Assembly (NCBI RefSeq): GCF_003287275.1
Contig: NZ_QEVW01000009.1
Coordinates: 1 to 64,000, forward strand
From: Paenibacillus taichungensis
Lineage (GTDB): Bacteria; Bacillota; Bacilli; Paenibacillales; Paenibacillaceae
Length of the DNA: 64,000 nt
Reading direction: 5' to 3'
The position numbers and the translations under genes were made by a program. How positions within the stretch are numbered: position 1 is the stretch's first letter; each line of letters begins with the position of its first letter. Shown in pieces: positions 1-7,705 of this stretch. The notes beneath the pieces are model-generated. The model worked only from the letters and a program-made list of their open reading frames with translations. It ran no database searches and was not told where the DNA came from.

Positions 1-80
1 CAGAGAATAAGATGGCTTTTGCGTTTATCTACATCCGTTGATTTAAGATATTGCGGATGGGAAAAGGGATGGGGAATAAG

Positions 81-863
81 CTAGCCTTTTTTCCTCACGG
101 GCGAAACAAACCAGTACGCCATACCTACAAACAGCGCACCGCCGATAATATTACCGAGCGTGACCGGAATCATGTTATGCATCCAGCCTGCCAGAGTAAT
201 TGTATCCGGGTGGTTTGGCAACAACCAGGACAAGGATAGCAAAGTCATATTGGCGACGCTGTGTTCATATCCACTCGCAATAAAGGCGTACAGACACCAC
301 CAGATGAGGACGAGTTTGGCAATATCTTCTTTTGAATGGGCCGCCATCCAGATCGCCAGACAGACCAGCCAGTTACAGAGAATGCCACGGAAGAAAAGTT
401 CACTAACGGGAGCAGCCATCTTTTTGGCAGAAACGACAAAAAGCAGATGTTCCGGAGTCGCAGTCTTGAAGAGACCGCTCCCCACAATAAGCAGACTGAG
501 CAGAACGGCACCGATCAGATTGCCAAGGAAGACGAGTCCCCAGTTTTTGAGAGTATCCCGAATAGTAGTCCGACCAGCTAGTGTGCTCATTGTAAAGAAC
601 ATATTGTTACCAGTAAACAGCTCCGATCCAGCAAAGATGACGAGTGTGAGGGCAAGTCCAAAAGACATGCCCATCAGCATCATCTGCAGTGGGGACTGGG
701 CAGCAAGCAGTGGGGCACCGATACTGAATATCAGAATGATGCCAAGGCCTACATATGCGCCAGCCATCAAAGCGGCAACCATGTAACGTGGCAGGCTTTT
801 GTTCATTTGATCTCGTTTTTTAACCGCTGCTTCAATAATTCCTTCAACATTTGATGTATACAT
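81..863 (-). CDS. Formate/nitrite transporter family channel (NirC/FocA-like)
   Basis: A 260-aa integral membrane protein of the FNT family, which forms pentameric channels for formate, nitrite or hydrosulfide. The sequence has about six hydrophobic segments. The FNT-type stretches are visible: GSELFTGNNM in the first half and NWLVCLAIWMA and GYEHSVANM in the second half. An in-frame GTG lies 15 bases further upstream, but the ATG at 863 has a GGGGGG ribosome site at the right distance, so I chose it. It is the last gene of a leftward unit after nirB and nirD, 52 bases downstream of nirD, so nitrite is the likely substrate. Which ion it carries is inferred from this context. No convincing terminator is seen before the window edge. 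Confidence 0.9.
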   Translation of the reverse strand: MYTSNVEGIIEAAVKKRDQMNKSLPRYMVAALMAGAYVGLGIILIFSIGAPLLAAQSPLQMMLMGMSFGLALTLVIFAGSELFTGNNMFFTMSTLAGRTTIRDTLKNWGLVFLGNLIGAVLLSLLIVGSGLFKTATPEHLLFVVSAKKMAAPVSELFFRGILCNWLVCLAIWMAAHSKEDIAKLVLIWWCLYAFIASGYEHSVANMTLLSLSWLLPNHPDTITLAGWMHNMIPVTLGNIIGGALFVGMAYWFVSPVRKKG

Positions 864-915
864 GACGATTCCCCCCATTTTGGTGCATCTGTCGTTGACA
901 GTGAAAATCTTATTG

Positions 916-1242
916 CTATAAAGCGACCCAGACCTGCCCGTTCTCGACCTTCACGGGATACATCTGCACTTGTCCCTGATCGGGGGCCTGCACAAGACCA
1001 GTGTTCAGATCAATTTTCCAATCATACAGTGGATCGTACAGATAATACCCGGAGACAATCCCTTCCGCCAGCGGTCCACCCTTGGGATGAGGATTTCTAT
1101 TTTCTGCAGCAAAGATGGTGCCATCTGAGGTGCGAAATACAGCTAGTTCATGGTCTTTGATCTCAACCACTCTACCTATCTGCGGCAGAAATTCTTCGAT
1201 CTCTCCGGCAGGATAGTAGATGGCAGATTGCTGTGTTGTCAT
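916..1242 (-). CDS. nirD: Nitrite reductase (NADH) small subunit NirD
   Basis: A 108-aa Rieske-fold small subunit that partners the siroheme subunit NirB in cytoplasmic NADH-dependent reduction of nitrite to ammonium. The protein contains no cysteine at all. The positions that would be Cys-x-His and Cys-x2-His in a true Rieske protein read NPH and DPLYDW, so it cannot bind a 2Fe-2S cluster. That is normal for NirD proteins. The ATG at 1242 follows a GAAGGAGATG ribosome site. It lies about 70 bases downstream of nirB in the same orientation and should be co-transcribed with it. Confidence 0.92.
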   Translation of the reverse strand: MTTQQSAIYYPAGEIEEFLPQIGRVVEIKDHELAVFRTSDGTIFAAENRNPHPKGGPLAEGIVSGYYLYDPLYDWKIDLNTGLVQAPDQGQVQMYPVKVENGQVWVAL

Positions 1243-1312
1243 ATGAACATCTCCTTCATTATCAGGTTCACGTTACAGGGTCAATATATATCATAATGGC
1301 AGAGACAGAGGA

Positions 1313-3742
1313 CTACGGTCGAGCAGAAACTTCTATGCCCTGGAAAAGTTTGTTCTGGCCTTCCTCGTTACGCAGTGCTTTTTTCCAAGGATCTTCCACT
1401 TGCTCAAGAGCGAATTCAATTCGTTCCATAAGCGCCTTACGCTCTTTTACGTCTTCGACAACAACGGCCCGAATCTGCTCCAACCCAACACGTTCCACCC
1501 ATTCGGAAGTCCGCTCCAGGTAGTTGGCTGTCTCCCGATAATGCTGCATGATCGCTCCACAAAGCTCAACTAGTTCTTCATCGGTCTTCACCTTGCACAG
1601 AGAGTCAGCCAGTCTGGCCTTGATGCCGCCATTGCCTCCAATAAATATTTCCCAGCCGCCGTCATTGCCCACGATTCCGATATCTTTTGTACACGACTCT
1701 GCACAGTTACGAGGGCAACCGTTTACGGCATATTTGAACTTGGCAGGTAGATCGAGACGTTCGAACTTGCGTTCTAGCAGAGCACCCATCGCCATGGAAT
1801 CCTGCGTGCCGAAGCGGCAAAATTGTGAGCCGACACATGTTTTGACTGTACGCAGCGATTTGGCGTATGCATAGCCTGAAGGCATATCCAATTCAGCCCA
1901 GACTTTGGGCAGATCTTCTTTTTTGACTCCAATCAGGTCCAGCCGCTGACCTCCAGTCACTTTGACGGCTTTTACATCGTATTTGACCGAAATGTCGGCA
2001 ATGCGTTTCAAGTCTTCCGGCGTTGTGACGCCGCCATACATGCGCGGTACCACCGTATACGTGCCGTCTTTTTGAATATTGGCATTCATACGTTCGTTGA
2101 CAAAACGGGATTCCTTTTCATCCACATGAGTATCTGGTGCAATCATACCAAGGTAATAGTTAATGGCCGGGCGGCATTTGGAACACCCTTCGGGTTGATT
2201 CCAACCCAGAACATGCATGACCTCTTTGGTCGTTTGCAATCCTTTTTGTCTAATCTCCGCTACGATCTCATCCCGGCTGAGGGAGGTGCAAGCGCAGATT
2301 CCCTGTTTGGCACCCGCTGTAAAGTTGTCTCCAAGCACATATTGCAGAATCTGTTCAACAACCGGTTTACAGCCGCCGCAGGAGCGGGTTGCACCCGTAC
2401 AGGCTTTGATTTCGTCTACGCTGGTCAATCCCTCATTCGTAATGGCATCGACAATGGTTCCTTTGGTTACTCCGTTACATCCACAGACAATTTCGTCTTC
2501 TGCCATGGTTTCCACGGATGTGGCTTTTTTGTGCCCACCGCAACCTGTACCCATCAGTGAAGCATACAGTTCATCTGTCATCTCAGCCTGTTGTTTAATC
2601 AATTTCTGTAATTCGGCAGAATCCGTAATATCACCAAAGAGTACAGCGCCAACCATGATATTATCCCGAAGCAGAATTTTTTTGTAGGTGCGTTTCCAGT
2701 CGTCTTTATGTGAAATGATCGTATGTTCGGGACTGTCGATAAATTCACCGGTGGAAAAGACGTTTACGCCCGAAATTTTCAATTTCGTGGATACCACAGA
2801 ACCTTCATAGGGAGCTGTATCAACACCGCATATATGTTTGGCCAGAATCATGCCCTGTTCAAACAGTGGGGCAACGAGGCCGTAGCATACACCGCGATGT
2901 TCGGTACATTCTCCGACGGAATACACGTTATTTAGTGACGTCTGCATATAGTCATCCACTACAATGCCTCGGTTAACTTCCAGGCCACTTTCCCGGGCTA
3001 CACCCGTATTGGGTTTGATGCCTACTGCCATGACAACAAAATCAGTGTTCAGCACGGAATCGTCTGCAAAACGAATACCTTCTACCCGTTCTCCACCGAG
3101 AAGCTCTGCGGTTTGTGCGCCCATCTTGAACCGGATGCCCTGTCGCTCAAGTTCGGTTTTTAACATCGCAGATGCCTGAGGGTCAAGCTGGCGTTCCATC
3201 AGATCCTGCATCAGATGCACGACTGTAACTTCCATGCCGAGCTGGACCAAGCCTTTGGCAGCTTCGAGGCCGAGAAGACCTCCTCCAATGACAGCCGCTT
3301 TTTTATATTGTTTCGCTGCTTCCAGCATGACGTTACAATCCGCTATATCCCTGAACCCAACGACCCCTTGTTTGTCATGACCCGGTACAGGAAGAATGAA
3401 AGAGCTGGAGCCGGTTGCGATGATGACTTTATCGTAAGGGAAACGTAAGCCTTCCGCAGTTACTACTTCAAGTGTTTCTGACTCAATGCGTGTTATGGTT
3501 GTACCCGTATGGAGGGTGATACCGTAATCTTCATACCAATGCAGATCATTAAGCACAATATCATCAATTGTTTTGCTGCCTTCCAGCACATAGGACAGCA
3601 TTATCCGATTGTAATTGGGATAGGGCTCTGTGCCAAAGACGGTAATGTCGAACCGGGAACTCAATTTCAAAATTTGTTCAACTGTACTTATGCCTGCCAT
3701 ACCATTACCGATGATAACCAGTTTTTCTTTATTTCCGTTCAT
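1313..3742 (-). CDS. nirB: Nitrite reductase (NADH) large subunit NirB
   Basis: An 809-aa cytoplasmic siroheme nitrite reductase that takes electrons from NADH to reduce nitrite to ammonium. The N-terminal 300 residues form a pyridine nucleotide-disulfide oxidoreductase with the dinucleotide motifs GNGMAG and GGGLLGLEAA. Two BFD-like 2Fe-2S modules follow at about residues 415-535 (CGCNG with CGGC, then CACTS with CSKC). The sulfite/nitrite reductase half-domain then carries the siroheme/4Fe-4S cysteines CVGSQFC and NGCPRNCAESC in the last 170 residues. Length and order match the family. The ATG has an AAAGGAGG site. It is the first gene of nirB-nirD-FNT and has an Fnr-like box and a -10 element upstream. 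No nitrate reductase or siroheme synthesis gene is in view. Confidence 0.95.
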   Translation of the reverse strand: MNGNKEKLVIIGNGMAGISTVEQILKLSSRFDITVFGTEPYPNYNRIMLSYVLEGSKTIDDIVLNDLHWYEDYGITLHTGTTITRIESETLEVVTAEGLRFPYDKVIIATGSSSFILPVPGHDKQGVVGFRDIADCNVMLEAAKQYKKAAVIGGGLLGLEAAKGLVQLGMEVTVVHLMQDLMERQLDPQASAMLKTELERQGIRFKMGAQTAELLGGERVEGIRFADDSVLNTDFVVMAVGIKPNTGVARESGLEVNRGIVVDDYMQTSLNNVYSVGECTEHRGVCYGLVAPLFEQGMILAKHICGVDTAPYEGSVVSTKLKISGVNVFSTGEFIDSPEHTIISHKDDWKRTYKKILLRDNIMVGAVLFGDITDSAELQKLIKQQAEMTDELYASLMGTGCGGHKKATSVETMAEDEIVCGCNGVTKGTIVDAITNEGLTSVDEIKACTGATRSCGGCKPVVEQILQYVLGDNFTAGAKQGICACTSLSRDEIVAEIRQKGLQTTKEVMHVLGWNQPEGCSKCRPAINYYLGMIAPDTHVDEKESRFVNERMNANIQKDGTYTVVPRMYGGVTTPEDLKRIADISVKYDVKAVKVTGGQRLDLIGVKKEDLPKVWAELDMPSGYAYAKSLRTVKTCVGSQFCRFGTQDSMAMGALLERKFERLDLPAKFKYAVNGCPRNCAESCTKDIGIVGNDGGWEIFIGGNGGIKARLADSLCKVKTDEELVELCGAIMQHYRETANYLERTSEWVERVGLEQIRAVVVEDVKERKALMERIEFALEQVEDPWKKALRNEEGQNKLFQGIEVSARP

Positions 3743-3804
3743 GTGTATATGCCTCCTTTAGTGAACACTGTACATTACAATCATTTTTAGTGGTTTATAT
3801 TTGA

Positions 3805-3810
3805 ATCATA
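3805..3810 (-). promoter_or_regulatory. -10 element of the nirB promoter
   Basis: The minus strand reads TATGAT here, about 60 bases before the nirB ATG. There is no recognisable -35 hexamer 17 bases upstream. This fits a promoter that depends on an activator bound at the adjacent Fnr-like box. Confidence 0.5.
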
Positions 3811-3831
3811 ACGTTCAATTGTGACATTAAA

Positions 3832-3847
3832 TGTGATTAATTTCACT
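3832..3847 (-). promoter_or_regulatory. Fnr/Crp-type operator of the nirBD operon
   Basis: The sequence TGTGATTAATTTCACT is a TGTGA-N6-TCACT dyad. It differs at one base from the Bacillus Fnr consensus TGTGA-N6-TCACA. Its centre (3839.5) is about 41.5 bases from the start inferred from the -10 element at 3810-3805, which is the standard class II activator position. Anaerobic control of nitrite reduction by Fnr is known in Bacillus. Its use here is an inference. Confidence 0.6.
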
Positions 3848-4059
3848 AAATACTATAGAGACATGACAAGTTCAAAGTGTGATGCCTGTCACGGAAGCTT
3901 TTTTAATTATTTTATGAATATCAATTCATATAAGTAGGGATATAGGTTATAGTTAAATGAATTGAGAAATGCGAACTATTGTTCTTATATTGTTTTCGTT
4001 GTAATATCTGGAGTGGGCCGTATATGTTCCCTATTTCTTCGAAAGGAAGTTTTTGCACC

Positions 4060-4767
4060 ATGATGGGAAGATCCCACCTGATTATCGGGACAACTGTATC
4101 CCTCTCTGTTTTGCAATTGGCCGGCATGCCCGTGACTGCACCAGCGGTTACCGTGGCCCTGATCGGTTCGCTGCTGCCAGACATTGATGAGCCCAATTCG
4201 CTACTGGTATCCAAGGCATTGCCGAACAGTCTTATTCGGCTGTTACAGACAATCCTGCTGCCTGTCGCCGTATTTGTGTACTTCTATGTTCAGGCGAAAC
4301 CCTGGAATCTGCTGCTTGCCATTCTGATTGCGATGGTATCTTTCCTACCGTCCCGTTCCCTGCGCAAAGTGTTGATGTTTGCGATCGGATTGGGACTTGT
4401 ATTTTATGGACATGCATTCGCACCGTGGAATCTAATTGCTGGCAGTCTGTTAATGCTGTGTACCACGTTAACCCACAGGGGGTTAACCCACACATTATAT
4501 GGGACCGCGGTATGGGCTGGGTTGTTCTACAGTACAACTCATCTGCAAGGTCCAGAGATCTGGGTAGCCGGAGGTACAGCGTATGTCATGCATCTACTGG
4601 CTGATTCGTTGACGAATCGCGGCATTCGTCCATTGCCGCCACTCAAGTGGCGTATAAGGGTCAATCTTATGAGTACGGGCACGAAGCATGGAGCTGTTGT
4701 GGAAAATGTGTGTATTGTACTGGCTCTCATTTTGGCCTGGATTGCGTTCTCCCCTTTATTTCTGTAA
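4060..4767 (+). CDS. Membrane-bound metal-dependent hydrolase (YdjM/DUF457-like)
   Basis: A 235-aa multi-pass membrane protein of the YdjM/DUF457 group, described as putative metal-dependent hydrolases of unknown substrate. It begins MMGRSHLIIG. Later polar motifs SLLPDIDEPNS, THRGLTHTL and HLLADSLTNRG lie between hydrophobic segments. The conserved Asp and His residues in these are the likely metal ligands. The reading frame stays open upstream, but the ATG at 4060 follows AAAGGAAG and gives the N-terminus typical of the family. The gene stands alone and ends in a strong terminator. The cellular role is not known. Confidence 0.8.
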   Translation: MMGRSHLIIGTTVSLSVLQLAGMPVTAPAVTVALIGSLLPDIDEPNSLLVSKALPNSLIRLLQTILLPVAVFVYFYVQAKPWNLLLAILIAMVSFLPSRSLRKVLMFAIGLGLVFYGHAFAPWNLIAGSLLMLCTTLTHRGLTHTLYGTAVWAGLFYSTTHLQGPEIWVAGGTAYVMHLLADSLTNRGIRPLPPLKWRIRVNLMSTGTKHGAVVENVCIVLALILAWIAFSPLFL

Positions 4768-4773
4768 AATCTC

Positions 4774-4812
4774 AAAAATACCAGTCCTGCAAGAGGACTG
4801 GTATTTCTTTTG
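4774..4812 (+). terminator. Rho-independent terminator of the YdjM-like gene
   Basis: A perfect 13-bp stem AAATACCAGTCCT / AGGACTGGTATTT with a 5-base loop is followed by CTTTTG. It can act on both strands and so may also end the leftward unit that finishes at 4847. Confidence 0.85.
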
Positions 4813-4846
4813 TTCATATCCATGGCTGTAATCAATATGGAGAGGG

Positions 4847-4969
4847 TCATGTGGTTGTGGGTGTACTTGACAAACCTTCAATATCTGTTGAACCAAATAC
4901 AAATAACATTACAAGGATAACTACAATTATCAGTTCGGCGAAGCCGATTCCGTCAAAGTCAGACATCAT
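4847..4969 (-). CDS. 40-aa single-pass membrane peptide, probable sporulation protein
   Basis: A 40-codon ORF starting MMSDFDGIGFAEL, with one hydrophobic helix at about residues 11-26 (ELIIVVILVMLFVFG) and a short polar tail. The shape, with a short Gly/Asp/Phe head and one Ile/Val/Leu-rich segment, resembles the small YjcZ-type spore peptides of Bacillales. Membership in that family is not established. A modest GAGG ribosome site precedes the ATG at 4969. It lies 21 bases after the 105-aa gene ending at 4991 and is probably co-transcribed from the same sigma-K-type promoter. Confidence 0.6.
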   Translation of the reverse strand: MMSDFDGIGFAELIIVVILVMLFVFGSTDIEGLSSTPTTT

Positions 4970-4990
4970 CCCAACCTCATTTCATGCTAT

Positions 4991-5308
4991 CTAGGAATTT
5001 ATCCTTTGTTGAAAAGCCCGTACTACATCATCCAGTGTCATGTCGCCCATTTCGTCAAGAAATTGGACTAGCTTATCGGCGTTCGACGGCGAAATATTTT
5101 TAAGTGTTTTGTACTGACCAACTAATTCAACAACGAGTGTGGCTTCTCGAAACAACGTTACGGCATCAACTCTTAATTTTCCACTTACGAGCAAGGCTGC
5201 AACGATAATCTCCAGATTTTTTCCTTTTAGGTTACCGTTGAGAAGGGTATTTGCAGCATCTGTTTTTTTGGAACCCTTATTCGATTTTCCATTCCTTCTC
5301 ATTGCCAT
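4991..5308 (-). CDS. 105-aa protein of unknown function, probable late sporulation gene
   Basis: I do not recognise this protein. It has a basic, Lys/Arg/Asn-rich first 18 residues (MAMRRNGKSNKGSKK), then a compact region with alternating hydrophobic residues (NLEIIVAALLVSGKLRVDAV), and a C-terminal acidic helix ending VVRAFQQRINS. There is no signal peptide and no clear membrane segment. The ATG at 5308 follows GGGGGAC. About 45 bases upstream is a near-perfect sigma-K promoter, which suggests expression in the mother cell late in sporulation. The 40-aa membrane peptide follows it. Confidence 0.65.
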   Translation of the reverse strand: MAMRRNGKSNKGSKKTDAANTLLNGNLKGKNLEIIVAALLVSGKLRVDAVTLFREATLVVELVGQYKTLKNISPSNADKLVQFLDEMGDMTLDDVVRAFQQRINS

Positions 5309-5353
5309 AATAGGTCCCCCGCTGCTTGATCTTTATTTCTTCTACCGTTGTTG

Positions 5354-5380
5354 TATATTATGTATCTTTTCTATAAATGT
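5354..5380 (-). promoter_or_regulatory. Sigma-K-type promoter
   Basis: The minus strand reads AC (5380-5379), a 16-base spacer, then CATAATATA (5362-5354). This matches the Bacillus sigma-K consensus AC-N16/17-CATANNNTA exactly. The inferred start near 5347 is 39 bases before the ATG of the 105-aa gene. Such a short consensus can occur by chance, but position and orientation fit. Confidence 0.6.
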
Positions 5381-5402
5381 TCTAGCTATTAAACTAGTTG
5401 CA

Positions 5403-5441
5403 TCAAAAAAAGAGAGACCCTGATGAAGTCAGGATCTCTCT
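5403..5441 (-). terminator. Terminator of the M42 aminopeptidase gene
   Basis: A hairpin AGAGAGACCCTGA / TCAGGATCTCTCT with a 5-base loop is followed on the minus strand by eight T residues. It lies 73 bases past the peptidase stop. Confidence 0.85.
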
Positions 5442-5513
5442 TGAATTTATTAATTTAAATGAAGTTAAGCAATGAAGCAAATGTAGTCTCAAGATTCTGC
5501 CATGAATCCACAA

Positions 5514-6587
5514 TTATGCGTTTCCGATAATCGTGTTCAGTGTTGTCTGATCCAGACCCTTCACCAACTTCACGAGCAACTCTTTTGCTGCATCATAGTC
5601 ATCCGTATGAATAATGGAAGAAGAAGTATGAATGTAGCGAGCACAGATGCCAATTACCGTGGATGGTACACCGATACCGCTCAAATGAACCGCTCCGGCA
5701 TCTGTTCCACCAGGGGAGATGAAATATTGCATTTTGATCTGGTTGGATGATGCTGTGTCCTGAACATATTCAACAATGCCGCGATGGGTGAACATGCCTG
5801 GGTCGAAGATTCGCAGCAAAGCGCCTTGTCCAATATGTCCAAATGATTGTTTATCCCCGGTCATATCATTCGCAGCACTGCAGTCCAATGCAAAGAAAAT
5901 ATCTGGTTCAATCAGATTGGCAGCTGTACGTGCGCCGCGAAGTCCCAATTCCTCTTGAACTGTTGCACCGCAATAGAGGGTGTTTGGCAATTTTTCCTTA
6001 TGCAATGCTTCAACCAGCTCAAGTGCAAGTCCTACACCGTAACGGTTATCCCATGCCTTAGCCATGATTTTCTTCGGATTGGCCATCGGTGTGAATTCAC
6101 AGATCGGTACGATCTGCATACCCGGGTGGATTCCCCAAGACTCTGCTTCTGCACGGTTATCTGCACCAATATCCAAGTACATATGGTTAAGATCAACCGG
6201 TTTATTGCGCTGGGATTCATCGAGAAGATGAGTAGGTGTTGAACCGACAACCCCTGTAATTCTGCGATCCGGAGTGATGAGTTCCAGACGTTGTGATAGT
6301 ACAGCCTGACTCCACCATCCACCAAGTGGGCGGAATTTGATCATGCCTGTTTCCGTAATGCCTGTGGTCATGAAGCCAACTTCGTCGAAGTGACCTGCAA
6401 CCATGACTTTGGGTCCAGACGCTTCTCCTCGCAATACACCAAAAAGGCTACCCAGGCGATCCTGGACAAATTCATCCGTATAAGGAGACATTTGTTCTTT
6501 CATCCATCCGCGAAGCTCGCGTTCAAACCCTGAAACGGAAGGGAATTCCGTTAACGTTCGAAACATTTCCAACGTTTTTTGATTCAT
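5514..6587 (-). CDS. M42 family metallo-aminopeptidase
   Basis: A 357-aa cytoplasmic di-metal aminopeptidase of the M42 (YsdC/YtoP/glutamyl aminopeptidase) family. These form large tetrahedral assemblies and trim peptides from the N-terminus. The metal and catalytic residues are visible in order: VAGHFDEVGFM, KAWDNRYG, VQEELGLRG, FALDCSA and SSSIIHTDDYDAA. The length is normal. The ATG at 6587 begins MNQKTLEMFRTL. It is monocistronic with its own terminator. The exact specificity within M42 cannot be told from sequence. Confidence 0.9.
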   Translation of the reverse strand: MNQKTLEMFRTLTEFPSVSGFERELRGWMKEQMSPYTDEFVQDRLGSLFGVLRGEASGPKVMVAGHFDEVGFMTTGITETGMIKFRPLGGWWSQAVLSQRLELITPDRRITGVVGSTPTHLLDESQRNKPVDLNHMYLDIGADNRAEAESWGIHPGMQIVPICEFTPMANPKKIMAKAWDNRYGVGLALELVEALHKEKLPNTLYCGATVQEELGLRGARTAANLIEPDIFFALDCSAANDMTGDKQSFGHIGQGALLRIFDPGMFTHRGIVEYVQDTASSNQIKMQYFISPGGTDAGAVHLSGIGVPSTVIGICARYIHTSSSIIHTDDYDAAKELLVKLVKGLDQTTLNTIIGNA

Positions 6588-6928
6588 GTGTCGACAACTC
6601 CTCTGCTTGTATGTAGATCAGGTCTCAGCAGAACGGCTGCCGGACTGTTGTCCTTCGAAAAAGAAGAACGTTTATTTAACCACTGGTCACACTACAGTAT
6701 GAACCTTGCGCAAGTAATTGTCCATGGTTATGTCACGTATCTCAGGCATAAATGCTTGCTCGTTTGATGATTCATCGGGACATTAAATCCGCACCAAACA
6801 CAGTCGACAAGCAGCAACATTGAATATGCATAGAGTGAGAAATCATTTTGCTTAACCTTTTTCGATGAGGTTATTTAATAGGCTACTAATTTCACTTGCC
6901 TGACAACAGGAAGGAGCTGGGACAATAG
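6588..6928. other. Intergenic stretch between the aminopeptidase and spoVA regions
   Basis: About 340 bases without a supported gene. It must hold the leftward promoter of the peptidase and perhaps a rightward promoter for the 27-aa peptide and spoVA genes. TGAATA at 6821 with CATTTTG 17 bases later is a weak sigma-G-like candidate. Nothing else is convincing. Confidence 0.5.
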
Positions 6929-7012
6929 ATGAAGCTACCCGATGAAGGCAATGAAACCATGCTTTTTATCGTCCTCTTTATTTTGCTCGTGATCGTTCTG
7001 CTTTATTTATAA
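6929..7012 (+). CDS. 27-aa membrane peptide upstream of spoVAC
   Basis: A very short ORF encodes MKLPDEGNET followed by 17 strongly hydrophobic residues (MLFIVLFILLVIVLLYL). A good ribosome site (GGAAGGAGC) lies about 11 bases before the ATG. The composition, a polar head and one pure membrane helix, is typical of small peptides made in sporulating cells. It lies 190 bases before the spoVA genes in the same orientation. No family is recognised. The support is the ribosome site and the clear membrane helix. Confidence 0.5.
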   Translation: MKLPDEGNETMLFIVLFILLVIVLLYL

Positions 7013-7201
7013 ATTTCTCAAGACTCTGATCCGGCGCTGAGCGACTCATCTGATTCGGCTGCTTCATTGTGCTGGAAACAAATGCTGCCATTTGCCGGAT
7101 ACATAACTTTCCCAACCTTAACAAACAATGAATACAGGATTACACACAGTATGTGCAGTCACAACTGTTGACTGATTTTCATTTCAAGGAGGTTCTGTAT
7201 C

Positions 7202-7705
7202 TTGCCAGCTCAAAATAAGGGTAGCGGAAAAAAATCATCATCATCCCTGTCCATCAGTGAACAGGAATATAAAAAAGTCGCCAAAAAACATGAGCCTGCT
7301 CGTCCTATCTGGGCGAACTGTATTAAGGCATTCTTCGTCGGCGGATTCATCTGCGTCATTGGACAGGCTATCCAGGAAGCTTTTATGGCCGGGTTTGACA
7401 TGACTTCCAAGGAAGCAGCCAGTCCAACCGTTGCGGTCATGATTCTTATTTCAGTTATCCTGACTTGCCTCGGTGTCTACGATAAAATGGCGCAATGGGC
7501 TGGTGCCGGAACGGCTGTCCCTGTTACCGGATTTGCCAACTCCATGTGCTCGGCAGCACTGGAGCATCGCGCCGAGGGACTCGTGCTGGGTGTTGGTGCG
7601 AACATGTTCAAATTGGCTGGTTCGGTCATCGTGTTTGGTGTAGTTGCTGCCTTCATCGTGGGGATCATATACGCCATTCTTGGCTTCGGAGGTGGACATC
7701 TATGA
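7202..7705 (+). CDS. spoVAC: Stage V sporulation protein AC
   Basis: A 167-aa inner spore-membrane protein of the SpoVA complex, which imports dipicolinic acid into the forespore and releases it in germination. In Bacillus SpoVAC behaves as a mechanosensitive channel. After a polar N-terminus it has four or so membrane segments, with the family stretches FVGGFICVIGQ and GTAVPVTGFANSMCSAALEH. The start is TTG at 7202 with an AAGGAGGT site. Its last four bases overlap the spoVAD start (ATGA). The three-gene set AC-AD-AE is the reduced arrangement common outside Bacillus. Confidence 0.95.
   Translation: MPAQNKGSGKKSSSSLSISEQEYKKVAKKHEPARPIWANCIKAFFVGGFICVIGQAIQEAFMAGFDMTSKEAASPTVAVMILISVILTCLGVYDKMAQWAGAGTAVPVTGFANSMCSAALEHRAEGLVLGVGANMFKLAGSVIVFGVVAAFIVGIIYAILGFGGGHL

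Noticed and set aside
2072..2560. Long ORF opposite nirB, and similar long antisense ORFs opposite leuS, dnaK, spoVAD and addA
   Set aside because: These are shadows of strongly coding genes. They lack ribosome sites and show no recognisable protein.
6821..6850. TGAATA-N17-CATTTTG as a sigma-G promoter for the spoVA region
   Set aside because: The -35 is good but the -10 matches only about four of seven consensus bases, and it is over 350 bases from spoVAC. Mentioned only as a weak candidate.
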